Shown here one piece after another: positions 1-7,775 of a DNA stretch of 64,000 nt. Positions within the stretch are counted from its first letter, which is position 1. Every line of letters begins with the position of its first letter. Origin of the DNA: DASUPK01 sp963695805. Its GTDB lineage: Bacteria; Actinomycetota; Thermoleophilia; Solirubrobacterales; 70-9. The notes beneath the pieces are model-generated. The model saw only the letters and a list, made by a program, of their open reading frames with translations, did not search any database and was not told the origin of the DNA. The position numbers and the translations under genes were made by a program. The stretch spans positions 1 to 64,000 of the forward strand of contig CAVOHV010000015.1 in the NCBI GenBank assembly GCA_963695805.1, given 5' to 3'.

Positions 1-441
1 GCGCGCTCGTGGAGGCAGACGGTCAGCCCGGCGGCGCGCCAGTCCCCGAACAGGCCGGACATGTGGGCGGCCACCTCGTCCTCGCCGGTGTACAGCTCCG
101 ACGGATAGCCGATCCGCTGCTGGCGCTCGAAGACCGCCGAGAGCTCCTCCTCCTGGGCGGGCGGACCGAGCGCGACGTACCCGGAGCCGTGATAGCTGAG
201 GGCATCGGGATCGGACTGCCCGGAGTATCTCGACGCAGGCCGCCATCAGCTCCTGCATGGCCGGCTGGAAGTAGTTGTTCCGGATCACTCCGCAGGCGAT
301 CCCTGAGGCGCCCGCCGCGACGCCGGCCTTGTCGACGACCAGCGCCTCCTCTCCCCTATCGGCCAGGTGCCAGGCAGTGGACAGCCCGTGGACGCCGGCG
401 CCGATCACCAGATGGCGCGCGGAGTCGGGCAGCGCCGGCAT
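1..441 (-). CDS. FAD-dependent oxidoreductase, sarcosine oxidase beta-like (partial, frameshifted)
   Basis: The gene runs off the left edge, so only the N-terminal part is seen. It starts at ATG 441, ten bases after the stop of the preceding gene. The N-terminus carries a dinucleotide-binding fold (HLVIGAGVHGLSTAWHLA, residues about 10-27) typical of DAO/sarcosine-oxidase beta flavoproteins. After about 74 codons the frame breaks near 219-221 (a CCC run on the + strand). Removing one base restores a continuous reading (SDPDALSYHGSGYVALGPP and onward to position 1). As last gene of the glutamate-synthase-like operon it could be the N-methylglutamate or sarcosine dehydrogenase subunit that releases the methyl group; this is inference. 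Sequencing error or pseudogene cannot be told apart. Confidence 0.7.
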   Translation of the reverse strand, partial: MPALPDSARHLVIGAGVHGLSTAWHLADRGEEALVVDKAGVAAGASGIACGVIRNNYFQPAMQELMAACVEILRAVRSRCPQLSRLRVRRARSARPGGGALGGLRAPAADRLSVGAVHRRGRGGRPHVRPVRGLARRRADRLPPRAR

Positions 442-450
442 CAGCTCAAC

Positions 451-895
451 TCAGTGCTCCGGGGGCTCCCAGCCCTCGAGCACCGGTGGGCTCCAGTCGT
501 CGCCGACGGTCTTCGAGTCGCGCACCCAGGGGCCGAGCTCGGGCTGGGGGAACTTGGCGTGGGGTCCCTTCAACCGGATGCCGTAGGAGTTGCCGGAGGT
601 GAGGTGTGCCATCAGCACCTTCCGCGCGATCTCGTGCTCGCGTCCCTCAGGGATCGGGAAGTAGATCCGCAGGAAGGAGTTCGAGTAGCGGTCGAAGACG
701 GCGGGAGTCCCCCTCCTCCTCCAGCAGCTCCACGTCCTCGAGCCAATTGAGGTCCTTGCCTGGGGTCGCGGCGTCCAGGTCGATGCCCTCGACCAGGGAG
801 ATGTCTTCCTGATACGGAAAGCGCTTGCCGGAGAGGTACTCCGCGTCGATCGAGACGACCTTCTCGGGCTCGCGAACCTCGTCGGCGCGGGTCAC
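451..895 (-). CDS. Conserved hypothetical protein between glutamate synthase-like and FAD oxidoreductase genes (frameshifted)
   Basis: GTG start at 895 overlaps the upstream stop (GTGA), so translation is probably coupled. The first about 60 residues (EKVVSIDAEYLSGKRFPYQE...) are in one frame. At the five-base G run around 709-713 the frame shifts, and the remaining about 85 residues (FDRYSNSFLRIYFPIPEG..., ending GWEPPEH) are in the next frame to a TGA at 451-453. The length is one base more than a multiple of three, as expected for a single inserted base. I do not recognise the family; the product would be about 147 residues, soluble and acidic. Its place inside the operon suggests a small subunit or chaperone for the flavoprotein or glutamate-synthase-like complex (inference). 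Confidence 0.55.
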
Positions 896-2337
896 TGGCC
901 GTCCTCCGCGCCAGTGCGCGCCGCGTCCGGGATGTAGTCCACGGGATTCTCGAGGTACTGGTCGAGCAGAGTGCGGATCTCGCCGAGCGCGCGCTCCTCG
1001 GTGACGCCGGGGATGTACTCCGTGCCGGCCAGAGGCACCCGCGCCATGGCGGAGGCCTCCACGGTGAGCGCGGCGAGGTCCTCGGGCTCGAGGTTGTGAA
1101 CGCTCGTCTTGCCGCACGCCCGGGCCAGCATCTGGACCTCGAGCGTCAGGGCGTGCAGGAAGTTGAAGACGCGCTGCGCCGCCTCGTCGACGTCGAGCCG
1201 CTTGCGCAGCTCGGGGTCCTGCGTGGTGATCCCGACCGGGCAACGGCCCGTGTGGCAGTGGTAGCACTGGCCGGCCGGGACGCCGACGGTCCCCTCGTAG
1301 TCGGTGACGCCTGGGATCTCCTTGTTGCAGTTGAGCGCCATCAGCGCCGAGTGCCCGATCGCAATCGCGTCGGCGCCGAGCGCCAGGCACTTCGCGACGT
1401 CGCCGCCGTTGCGAATTCCGCCGGCGACGACCAGGTCGACGTCGTCGGAGAGCCCGACGTCCTCCAGCGCGCGGCGCGCCTCCGGGATCGCGGCCAGCAG
1501 CGGGATCCCGGTCTCCTCGGCGGCGATGTGCGGGCCCGCGCCGGTACCACCCTCGGCACCGTCCAGATAGATGATGTCCGGGCCGCACTTGGCGGCCATG
1601 CGAACGTCGTCGTAGACCCGTGCCGCACCCAACTTGAGCTGAATCGGGACCTCGTAGTTGGTCGCCTCGCGCGTCTCCTGGACCTTCAGCGAGAGGTCGT
1701 CGGGGCCGAGCCAGTCGGGGTGCCGTGCCGGCGAGCGCTGGTCGATGCCGACGGGCAGGCTCCGCATCTCGGCGACCTGTTCGGTCACCTTCTGGCCCAT
1801 CAGGTGCCCGCCGACCCCGACCTTGCAGCCCTGGCCGATGAAGAACTCAATCCCGTCGGCCAGCATCAGGTGATGGGGGTTGAAGCCGTAGCGGCTCTGG
1901 ATCACCTGGTAGTACCACTTGGTCGAGAGGTCGCGCTCGGGCGGAATCATTCCGCCCTCGCCCGAGCAGGTGGCAGAGCCCGCCATCGAGGCACCCTTGG
2001 CGAGAGCCATCTTGGCCTCCAGCGAGAGGGCGCCGAAGCTCATTCCCGTGATGTAGATGGGGATGTCGAGCTCGAGCGGCTTCTTGGCGAAGCGACTGCC
2101 GAGCACCGTCGTGGTGTCGCACTTCTCGCGGTAGCCCTCGATCACGAACCGCGTCAGGGTTCCGGGCAGGAAGATCAGGTCGTCCCAGCCGGGAAGCTTC
2201 TTGAACATCGAGAAGCCGCGCATCCGGTAGCGGCCCAGCTCCGCCTTCATGTGGATGTCGTTGATGACCTGAGGCGTGAAGATCGGGCTGCGCCCGATCA
2301 CCTCGCGCGAGTCCGGTGAATGCTCCTGATCGGCCAT
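892..2337 (-). CDS. FMN-binding glutamate synthase family protein (N-methylglutamate synthase subunit C-like)
   Basis: 481 residues resembling the central/FMN domain of glutamate synthase (GltB domain 2), the family of MgsC/GlxD. Seen motifs: ITGMSFGALS near the N-terminal third, GAEGGTGAGP in the FMN barrel, VAGGIRNGGDVAKCLALGAD in the phosphate-binding part, and a Cys cluster (QCYHCHTGRCPVGI) like the 3Fe-4S cysteines of glutamate synthase. ATG 2337 is preceded by AGGAGGG. It lies 10 bp after the GXGXG gene and overlaps the next gene by GTGA. With its two partners it rebuilds a three-subunit glutamate-synthase-like enzyme that transfers glutamine- or methylamide-derived nitrogen to a 2-oxo acid. 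The substrate (ammonia or methylamine) cannot be read from sequence. Confidence 0.85.
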   Translation of the reverse strand: MADQEHSPDSREVIGRSPIFTPQVINDIHMKAELGRYRMRGFSMFKKLPGWDDLIFLPGTLTRFVIEGYREKCDTTTVLGSRFAKKPLELDIPIYITGMSFGALSLEAKMALAKGASMAGSATCSGEGGMIPPERDLSTKWYYQVIQSRYGFNPHHLMLADGIEFFIGQGCKVGVGGHLMGQKVTEQVAEMRSLPVGIDQRSPARHPDWLGPDDLSLKVQETREATNYEVPIQLKLGAARVYDDVRMAAKCGPDIIYLDGAEGGTGAGPHIAAEETGIPLLAAIPEARRALEDVGLSDDVDLVVAGGIRNGGDVAKCLALGADAIAIGHSALMALNCNKEIPGVTDYEGTVGVPAGQCYHCHTGRCPVGITTQDPELRKRLDVDEAAQRVFNFLHALTLEVQMLARACGKTSVHNLEPEDLAALTVEASAMARVPLAGTEYIPGVTEERALGEIRTLLDQYLENPVDYIPDAARTGAEDGQ

Positions 2338-2347
2338 CCTGGCCCTC

Positions 2348-3133
2348 CTAGAGGACGAGCTTCCGCTCGCTGGGTTCGAGGTTGTCGTAGTTGTAGAGCT
2401 TCTTCCCGGAGACGAACTTGCGCAGCTTCGGCGGTTCGCCGAGCCCGTAGATCGAGAATTTGCGCTCGACGAGCTCGGTGTCGTCGTCCGTCCAGTCGGC
2501 CTCCACGCAGTCGATGCCGAGAGAGGCGATGTCGCCCCCGACGTAGATGGTGCCGTCATACATCGAGTCCCCCAGCCCGTGGCCGACGTCGCCGAGGATG
2601 ATCTGGCGCCCCCGCTGCAGCATGAAACCGGTCATCGAGGCGGCGTTGCCGAGCACGATGATGGTGCCGCCCTTCTGATCGATCCCGGTGCGCGCGCCGA
2701 CGTCGCCCTTGACGACCAGGTCGCCGCCCCGAAGAGCGGCGCCCGCCAGCGAGCCGGCGTTGTTCTCGACGATGACGACGCCGGACATCATGTTCTCGGC
2801 CACCGACCAGCCGACGCGCCCGGTGATCTCGACCTCGGGCCCGTCGATCAGCCCGCAGCCGAAGTACCCCAGGCTGCCCTCGAACCGGACCCGGCAGCGG
2901 GCCAGAATCGCCACGCCGAGGGAGTGACGGGCGCTCGGATCGCGCACTGTCACGTCGGTGACGCCCTCCTCGTAGATCAGCCACCGGAGCTCGGCGTTGA
3001 TCTTGCGCGTGGTCATGTCCCGAGCCTCGATCACCGCGCTCTGCCCGTCGATCTTCGCCTGCTTCGGAACCGAGTCGTCGAGCTCGACGAGCCCGCGCTC
3101 GTCCATGCGGGGCTGCTCGCTCACCTGCTCCAC
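2348..3133 (-). CDS. GXGXG-domain glutamate synthase-like subunit (MgsB/GlxC type)
   Basis: 261 residues of the glutamate synthase C-terminal beta-helix (GXGXG) family. Glycine-spaced repeats typical of the right-handed helix are visible (GDLVVKGDVGARTGIDQKGG, GTIIVLGNAASMTGFMLQRG, ILGDVGHGLGDSMYDG). In full-length glutamate synthase this domain is structural and bridges the amidotransferase and FMN domains; as a separate protein it plays the same role in N-methylglutamate synthase and in Glx-type complexes. Its start overlaps the end of the upstream amidotransferase gene by 13 bp and the FMN subunit follows after 10 bp, so the three are surely co-expressed. Confidence 0.85.
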   Translation of the reverse strand: MEQVSEQPRMDERGLVELDDSVPKQAKIDGQSAVIEARDMTTRKINAELRWLIYEEGVTDVTVRDPSARHSLGVAILARCRVRFEGSLGYFGCGLIDGPEVEITGRVGWSVAENMMSGVVIVENNAGSLAGAALRGGDLVVKGDVGARTGIDQKGGTIIVLGNAASMTGFMLQRGRQIILGDVGHGLGDSMYDGTIYVGGDIASLGIDCVEADWTDDDTELVERKFSIYGLGEPPKLRKFVSGKKLYNYDNLEPSERKLVL

Positions 3134-4053
3134 ACGCGCACCTCGCCCTCGTACGGGTCGTGGGTCTCGATCTCGCGATCGAGCACCTGGCGGATCGCGA
3201 CCTCCTCGGAGGCCAGGGCCACGATGTCATCGTCCTCGTACAGCACCAGCGGCTTGGCGCCCAGCTCGTCCTTGGCCACTCCGAGCGAGTCCTCCGTGAC
3301 GCACATATAGGTGAAGACGCCATCCAGGTCCTCGAGGCTCTGATGCATCGCCTCCTCGAGAGTCCGTCCTCTAGTCATCTGCTCGGCGAGGTAGACGGCG
3401 ATGATCTCCGAGTCGCACTCGGACTGAAAGCGGTGGCCGGCCCGGGTCAGGCGCCGCCGCCACTCGTGGAAGTTGGTGAGCTGCCCGTTGTGGACGACTG
3501 CGACGTCCGGGAACGGATAGGCCCAGTAAGGGTGGGCGTTGGCGATGTCCACATCCGACTCGGTCGCCATCCGCGCGTGACCGATCGCGTGGGTGCCCAT
3601 GAACTTCCCCAACCGGTACCCGTCAGAGACCGTCTCGGCGTCGCCGAGGTCCTTGATGATCTCGAGCGAGCGTCCGAGGGAGAGAACCTCGGTGTGGCGC
3701 ACCCGCTCGACCGCATCGGCCAGCTGCTTCAGGTCGCCGTCGAAGTCGAAGACGATCGTCATCGTGCGCGGCGCCTCCTTGATCTCCTCGATCCGGGCCC
3801 CGGCGGCGCGCAGGCGCGTCTCGACCTCGCCCCGCTCCCGCTGCATCCGCCGTTCGAGGTCGGGGTCGTGCTCGGTCGACTCGCTCAACTTCACGTGCAT
3901 CACGTACGTCCCGCCGCCTCCGCCGCGGTAGAGCGCGAAGCCGGTCGAGTCCGGCCCCCGATGCTTCATCGCCTGGAGCATCCGGGTCATGTCGCGCCCG
4001 ACCTGCTCCTGCCCCCCACCGTTCCGATAGATGATCCCCGCTATCCCGCACAC
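3121..4053 (-). CDS. Class II glutamine amidotransferase (MgsA/GlxB type)
   Basis: 310 residues starting MCGIAGIIY, so the catalytic cysteine is residue 2 after Met removal, as in Ntn-type amidotransferases. MKHRGPDSTG, GHARMATES and VVHNGQLTN (substrate pocket) are present, as is an insertion rich in charged residues (about 50-110) common in the stand-alone versions. The product would hydrolyse the amide of glutamine, or of gamma-glutamylmethylamide, and deliver the amine to the FMN subunit. It lies 19 bp downstream of the glutamine-synthetase-like gene and overlaps the GXGXG gene by 13 bp. The family is clear; the amide substrate is inferred from context. Confidence 0.87.
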   Translation of the reverse strand: MCGIAGIIYRNGGGQEQVGRDMTRMLQAMKHRGPDSTGFALYRGGGGGTYVMHVKLSESTEHDPDLERRMQRERGEVETRLRAAGARIEEIKEAPRTMTIVFDFDGDLKQLADAVERVRHTEVLSLGRSLEIIKDLGDAETVSDGYRLGKFMGTHAIGHARMATESDVDIANAHPYWAYPFPDVAVVHNGQLTNFHEWRRRLTRAGHRFQSECDSEIIAVYLAEQMTRGRTLEEAMHQSLEDLDGVFTYMCVTEDSLGVAKDELGAKPLVLYEDDDIVALASEEVAIRQVLDREIETHDPYEGEVRVWSR

Positions 4054-4072
4054 GGTCGATCACCCACCGAGC

Positions 4073-5518
4073 TCATGGCATGACGTCCAGGTACTGCTCA
4101 CGCTCCCAGTCGGTCACAGCTGCGAGGTAGCGCTCCCACTCGTCACGCTTGTAGTGCATGAAGACATCGTAGAGACGGCCGGGCATCGCCCCGCGGACCA
4201 CGTCATCGGCCTTGAGCGCTTCCAGCGCTTCGCCCAGGTGGTCCGGCACCCGCTCGAACTCCGCGCCCTCGGCGAGCAGGTCGTAGGTGTTCCGTTGCTG
4301 GGGGGGACCGGGATCGAGCTCCCGGCGAACCCCGTCCAGGCCGGCGGTGAGCAGCGCGGCCTGGGTCAGGTACGGGTTGCAGGAGGAGTCCACTCCGCGA
4401 AACTCGAAGCGGCCGCCGCTGGCGACTCGCACCGTGCAGGTGCGGTTCTGCCAGCCGTAGTTCTTGTAGACGGGCGCCCAGAAACCGAAGTCCCACATCC
4501 GCTTGTAGGAGTTGACCGTCGGCGAGCCGATACACACCAGCGCCCGGAAGTGGTCCAGGATCCCGCCCATGAACCGCTGACCCACCTCTGAGAGCTGCGC
4601 CGGCCCGTCCGGGTCGTGAAAGACGTTGTTCCCTTCCCCATCGAGCAGGGTGAAGTGGTGATGGTGCCCGTTCGCGGACACCCCGGTGAACGGTTTTGGC
4701 ATGAACGATGCGTGGAGGCCGTGCTTGCGCCCCACGGCGCTGCAGATCTGGCGGTAGGTGCTGATGTTGTCCGCCGTCCGCAGCGCACGGTCGAAACGGA
4801 AGTTGAGCTCCAGCTGTCCGGGGGCGTCCTCATGGTCCCCGTAGCTCATGTCGAGGCCCATCGCCTTGCCGTAGGCGACCACGTCGAGGATCACCGGCTG
4901 CAGCTGCTCGAACTGGTTGATGTGGTAGCACCAGGGCTTGGTGACGCCCTCGGGCTCCTCGCCGGGCTCGGGGATCTTCATCCACATCATCTCGGGCTCG
5001 ATCCCGCACAGGAACGAGTAGCCGAGCTCCTCCTCGACCTCGTGGGCGACCCGCTTCAGGTTCTGCCGCGGGTCCGCATCGAGCAGCTCCCCCGTCTCGG
5101 TGTCGTAGCAGTCGCAGTAGACCCGAGCGACCCGGGGGTCCCAGGGCAGGGCTTCGAAGGTGTCCAGGTCGGCCATCGCGGCCAGCTCCGACTCCTCCGG
5201 CCCGAAGCCGATGTAGTTGCCCTGGCGATCGGTGAACAGGTCCGCCGTCGCTCCGTAGACCAGCTGGTAGCCGCGGGCAGCGACCTTCGGGAACCAGCTC
5301 GCCACCACGCCCTTGCCGTTGATGTGTCCGCTGATCGAAATCTGCTGGAAGAAGACGTACTCGATCCCCTCGCTCTCGATCCGCTTCTCGATCTCGGCGA
5401 TCTTCTCCGCTCGGCCGGGCGCGTCACGCGCCTCCTCCAGGGTCGGCGGGGCGGGCTCGATCTTCGGCGAGGAGAGTGCTGCCTCGACCTCGCTGGGCAC
5501 CTGGTTCTGCGACGCCAT
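4073..5518 (-). CDS. Glutamine synthetase family, type III/GlnT or gamma-glutamylmethylamide synthetase
   Basis: 481 residues with the GS catalytic fold: beta-grasp N-terminal part, GIEPEMMWMK (metal-binding Glu), EDAPGQLELNF, the ATP/Glu loop with GVSANGHHHHFTLLDGEGN, and the R-containing NRTCTVRVASGGRFEFRGVDS segment near the C-terminus. It belongs to the GlnT/GMAS branch rather than the main GlnA, as shown by the immediate linkage to three glutamate-synthase-like subunits. GMAS joins methylamine to glutamate using ATP; GlnT uses ammonia. First gene of the leftward operon, with an AAGGAG ribosome site before ATG 5518. Which amine it uses cannot be decided from sequence. Confidence 0.82.
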   Translation of the reverse strand: MASQNQVPSEVEAALSSPKIEPAPPTLEEARDAPGRAEKIAEIEKRIESEGIEYVFFQQISISGHINGKGVVASWFPKVAARGYQLVYGATADLFTDRQGNYIGFGPEESELAAMADLDTFEALPWDPRVARVYCDCYDTETGELLDADPRQNLKRVAHEVEEELGYSFLCGIEPEMMWMKIPEPGEEPEGVTKPWCYHINQFEQLQPVILDVVAYGKAMGLDMSYGDHEDAPGQLELNFRFDRALRTADNISTYRQICSAVGRKHGLHASFMPKPFTGVSANGHHHHFTLLDGEGNNVFHDPDGPAQLSEVGQRFMGGILDHFRALVCIGSPTVNSYKRMWDFGFWAPVYKNYGWQNRTCTVRVASGGRFEFRGVDSSCNPYLTQAALLTAGLDGVRRELDPGPPQQRNTYDLLAEGAEFERVPDHLGEALEALKADDVVRGAMPGRLYDVFMHYKRDEWERYLAAVTDWEREQYLDVMP

Positions 5519-5608
5519 GAGGGCTCCTTCGGGCGCGGACGTCCTGTCGCACTCACTCTATCCGACGGTTGAACAAAAAGGTACATTCGAGTCCCGCCCC
5601 GTCCAGTC

Positions 5609-5619
5609 GTGAAGTTCAC
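5609..5619. promoter_or_regulatory. Short palindrome in the divergent promoter region of the ligase operon and citE-like gene
   Basis: The 220-bp divergent gap 5519-5739 holds an 11-bp perfect dyad (GTGAA-G-TTCAC) inside a locally AT-richer stretch (AATAATTTGG just to its right). It is about 90 bp upstream of the glutamine-synthetase-like start, a plausible operator position. No known regulator can be assigned from the motif alone. The rightward gene has its own GGGAGAGAG ribosome site directly before ATG 5740. Confidence 0.35.
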
Positions 5620-5739
5620 CTAATAATTTGGCCTGACTCAAAAGGTTTGCTCTATATGTCTGCTGGGCACTTTGCTTGATCGGGCAGGGCGGAGCCGCTT
5701 GACTGCGACGACCATCGACCCGCCGAACGAGGGAGAGAG

Positions 5740-6759
5740 ATGACGATCCCAGTGCGGTTGCATCGCAGCGAGCTCTGCGTCCCCGGAACCAACATGCGGA
5801 TGCTGGAGAAGGCGCCTGGACTGGGCGCCGACGTGGTCATGCTCGATCTGGAGGACGCCGTGGCCCCGGACGACAAGCCCGGCGCCCGGGAGAACGTGAT
5901 CGCGGCCCTCCGTGAGCTCGACTGGGGCGGTTGCTGCGTGAGCGTCCGCATCAACGGGCTGGACACGCATTACTGCTATCGCGACATAGTCGACGTCGTC
6001 GAGCAGAGCGGACGGTTCCTCGACACGGTCCTGGTCCCGAAGGTCGCATCGGCGGGGGACATTCACCTCGTCGCGACCCTGCTCGACCAGATCGAGGAGG
6101 CCGTCGGGATCGAGAAGCCGATTGGGATCACTGCGCTGATCGAGACCGCGGCCGGAATGGTGAACCTCGATGAGATCGCTGCGAGCTGCCCCGAGCGGCT
6201 GGAGGCGCTGATCTTCGGCGTTGCGGACTATGCGGCCTCGATCCAGAGCCACACCGCCTCGATCGGCGGCTCGGATGCCGGCTACGCCGTGCTCACCGAC
6301 CCGAACGGCGATTCCGAGCTGGACCGGGAGCTCCACTGGGGGGACCAATGGCACTACCCCCTGGCCCGGATCGCGGTGACCTGCCGCGCCCACGGGCTGC
6401 GGCCGATCGACGGCCCGTTCGGGAATTTCGGCGACGCGGACGGATACACGGTCGCGGCACGGCGCGCCTCGATCCTCGGTTTCGAGGGCAAGTGGTGCAT
6501 CCACCCGAGCCAGATCGAGCTCGCCAACGAGGTCTTCTCCCCCAATCAGCGCCTGGTGTCCCGGACCCGCCGAATCATGGCGGCGATGGAGGAGGCCGCC
6601 CGTGCGGGCAAGGGCGCGGTCTCCCTCGACGGCCGGCTGATCGACGCGGCCTCGCTGCGGATGGCTGAGCACCTGCTCACCAAGATCGAGCTGATCGACG
6701 AGCGCGAGAACAGCTCTCCGCTGGCGGTCGGAGTGGCTGAGCACGCCGCAGCGGGCTGA
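5740..6759 (+). CDS. HpcH/HpaI aldolase/citrate lyase family protein, malyl-CoA lyase-like
   Basis: 339 residues of the CitE superfamily. MLDLEDAVAPDDKPGAR carries the acidic metal ligand and the following basic residues, VLVPKVASAGDI is the core strand, and ITALIETAAGMVNLDEIA holds the second metal-binding Glu. KWCIHPSQIELANEVFSP near the C-terminus is characteristic of the malyl-CoA/beta-methylmalyl-CoA lyase and citryl-CoA lyase group. Malyl-CoA lyase cleaves malyl-CoA to acetyl-CoA and glyoxylate, the last step of the serine cycle. The neighbouring glyoxylate aminotransferase supports a glyoxylate-linked role. It could also be a citramalyl-CoA lyase. Confidence 0.75.
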   Translation: MTIPVRLHRSELCVPGTNMRMLEKAPGLGADVVMLDLEDAVAPDDKPGARENVIAALRELDWGGCCVSVRINGLDTHYCYRDIVDVVEQSGRFLDTVLVPKVASAGDIHLVATLLDQIEEAVGIEKPIGITALIETAAGMVNLDEIAASCPERLEALIFGVADYAASIQSHTASIGGSDAGYAVLTDPNGDSELDRELHWGDQWHYPLARIAVTCRAHGLRPIDGPFGNFGDADGYTVAARRASILGFEGKWCIHPSQIELANEVFSPNQRLVSRTRRIMAAMEEAARAGKGAVSLDGRLIDAASLRMAEHLLTKIELIDERENSSPLAVGVAEHAAAG

Positions 6760-6805
6760 CGGCAGCCGCTCAGCGGCCGGCACGGCATCTGACATCCTTC
6801 CGCGG

Positions 6806-7765
6806 ATGACTCGTCCGGTCGTCCTCGGGGTTGTCGGGGACTCCGCCGCCGGGAAGACCACCCTCACCCGCGGCGTCGTCCGGATCCTCGGCGGGCGCGA
6901 ACACGTCTCGTACATCAGCGGCGACGACTACCACCGCTACGGGCGCGAGCAGCGAAACGAGCTCGACATCACGCCGCTGAACCCGGCCGCCAACCACCTC
7001 GACATTCTCGGCCAGCACCTGGCGCACATCCGTGACCGAGAGCCGGTCCTGAAACCCACCTACGACCACCGCAGCGGGAGGCTTGGGCCGCCGGAGTACG
7101 TCCGCCCGCACCGCTTCGTGGTGGTCGAGGGACTGCTCAACTTCAGCTCGGAGGAGCTCTGCAGCGCCCATGACATCCGTGTCTTCCTGGCGCCGCCCGA
7201 GGAGCTGCGCCGGACCTGGAAACTGACCCGCGACTGCACGCGCAGGGGCTACACCACCCACGAGGTGATCGCTGAGCTCGATCGCCGGGAGGAGGACGTC
7301 GAGCGCTACATCCGGCCGCAGCGGCGACCGGCGGACATCATCGTCTCGTTCGCGCCCACGATCAGCGGCAACCCCGAGCTCCTCGATGCCGATCTGATCC
7401 TGCGCGACACGCTCAGGCACCCCGACCTCTCGCCCTTCCTGCTGCCCGACGGGGACGGCCCGACGCTGGCCCGCCGCGAGCACGAGTCGCTCCTCCGGAT
7501 CCCGGGCGAGACCGACCCGGACCTAGCCGCCCGGCTCGAGGACGCGGTCTGGAGCCGGATGCAGTACGCGAGCCACCTGCGCGCCCAGCGACTCGGCGAG
7601 TTCACGATCGGCACGGAGCTGCACCGCTCCCAGTCGCTGGCTCTGGTCCAGACCCTGCTGCTCTACCACCTGGTCTCGACTCGGGCCGAGATCGGGGCCG
7701 GCGTCGATCCGCACCGTGGGCATCCGCCGAATGTGACCGGCGCCGACTCGGCGCTTCACGCCTAG
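6806..7765 (+). CDS. prk: Phosphoribulokinase/uridine kinase family protein
   Basis: 319 residues with a P-loop GDSAAGKTTL at residues about 9-18, the ISGDDYHRYGR segment expected to bind the sugar phosphate, and FVVVEGLLNFSSEELC (Walker B region with the catalytic acid). Together with KPTYDHRSGRLGPPEYVRP this points to phosphoribulokinase rather than uridine kinase. The enzyme would phosphorylate ribulose 5-phosphate for the Calvin cycle. It follows the lyase gene by 46 bp on the same strand and faces a CbbR-like regulator. No RuBisCO gene is present in this window, so function in carbon fixation is inferred from family only. Confidence 0.75.
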   Translation: MTRPVVLGVVGDSAAGKTTLTRGVVRILGGREHVSYISGDDYHRYGREQRNELDITPLNPAANHLDILGQHLAHIRDREPVLKPTYDHRSGRLGPPEYVRPHRFVVVEGLLNFSSEELCSAHDIRVFLAPPEELRRTWKLTRDCTRRGYTTHEVIAELDRREEDVERYIRPQRRPADIIVSFAPTISGNPELLDADLILRDTLRHPDLSPFLLPDGDGPTLARREHESLLRIPGETDPDLAARLEDAVWSRMQYASHLRAQRLGEFTIGTELHRSQSLALVQTLLLYHLVSTRAEIGAGVDPHRGHPPNVTGADSALHA

Positions 7766-7775
7766 CCCGAGTGTC

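Noticed and set aside
9..602. Long + strand open frames at the left edge
   Set aside because: Arg/Pro/Ser-rich composition and exact opposition to recognisable flavoprotein and operon genes on the - strand; they are antisense shadows.
1096..2319. 407-codon + strand frame inside the FMN subunit gene
   Set aside because: Lies antisense to a well-conserved gene and has no domain signature of its own.
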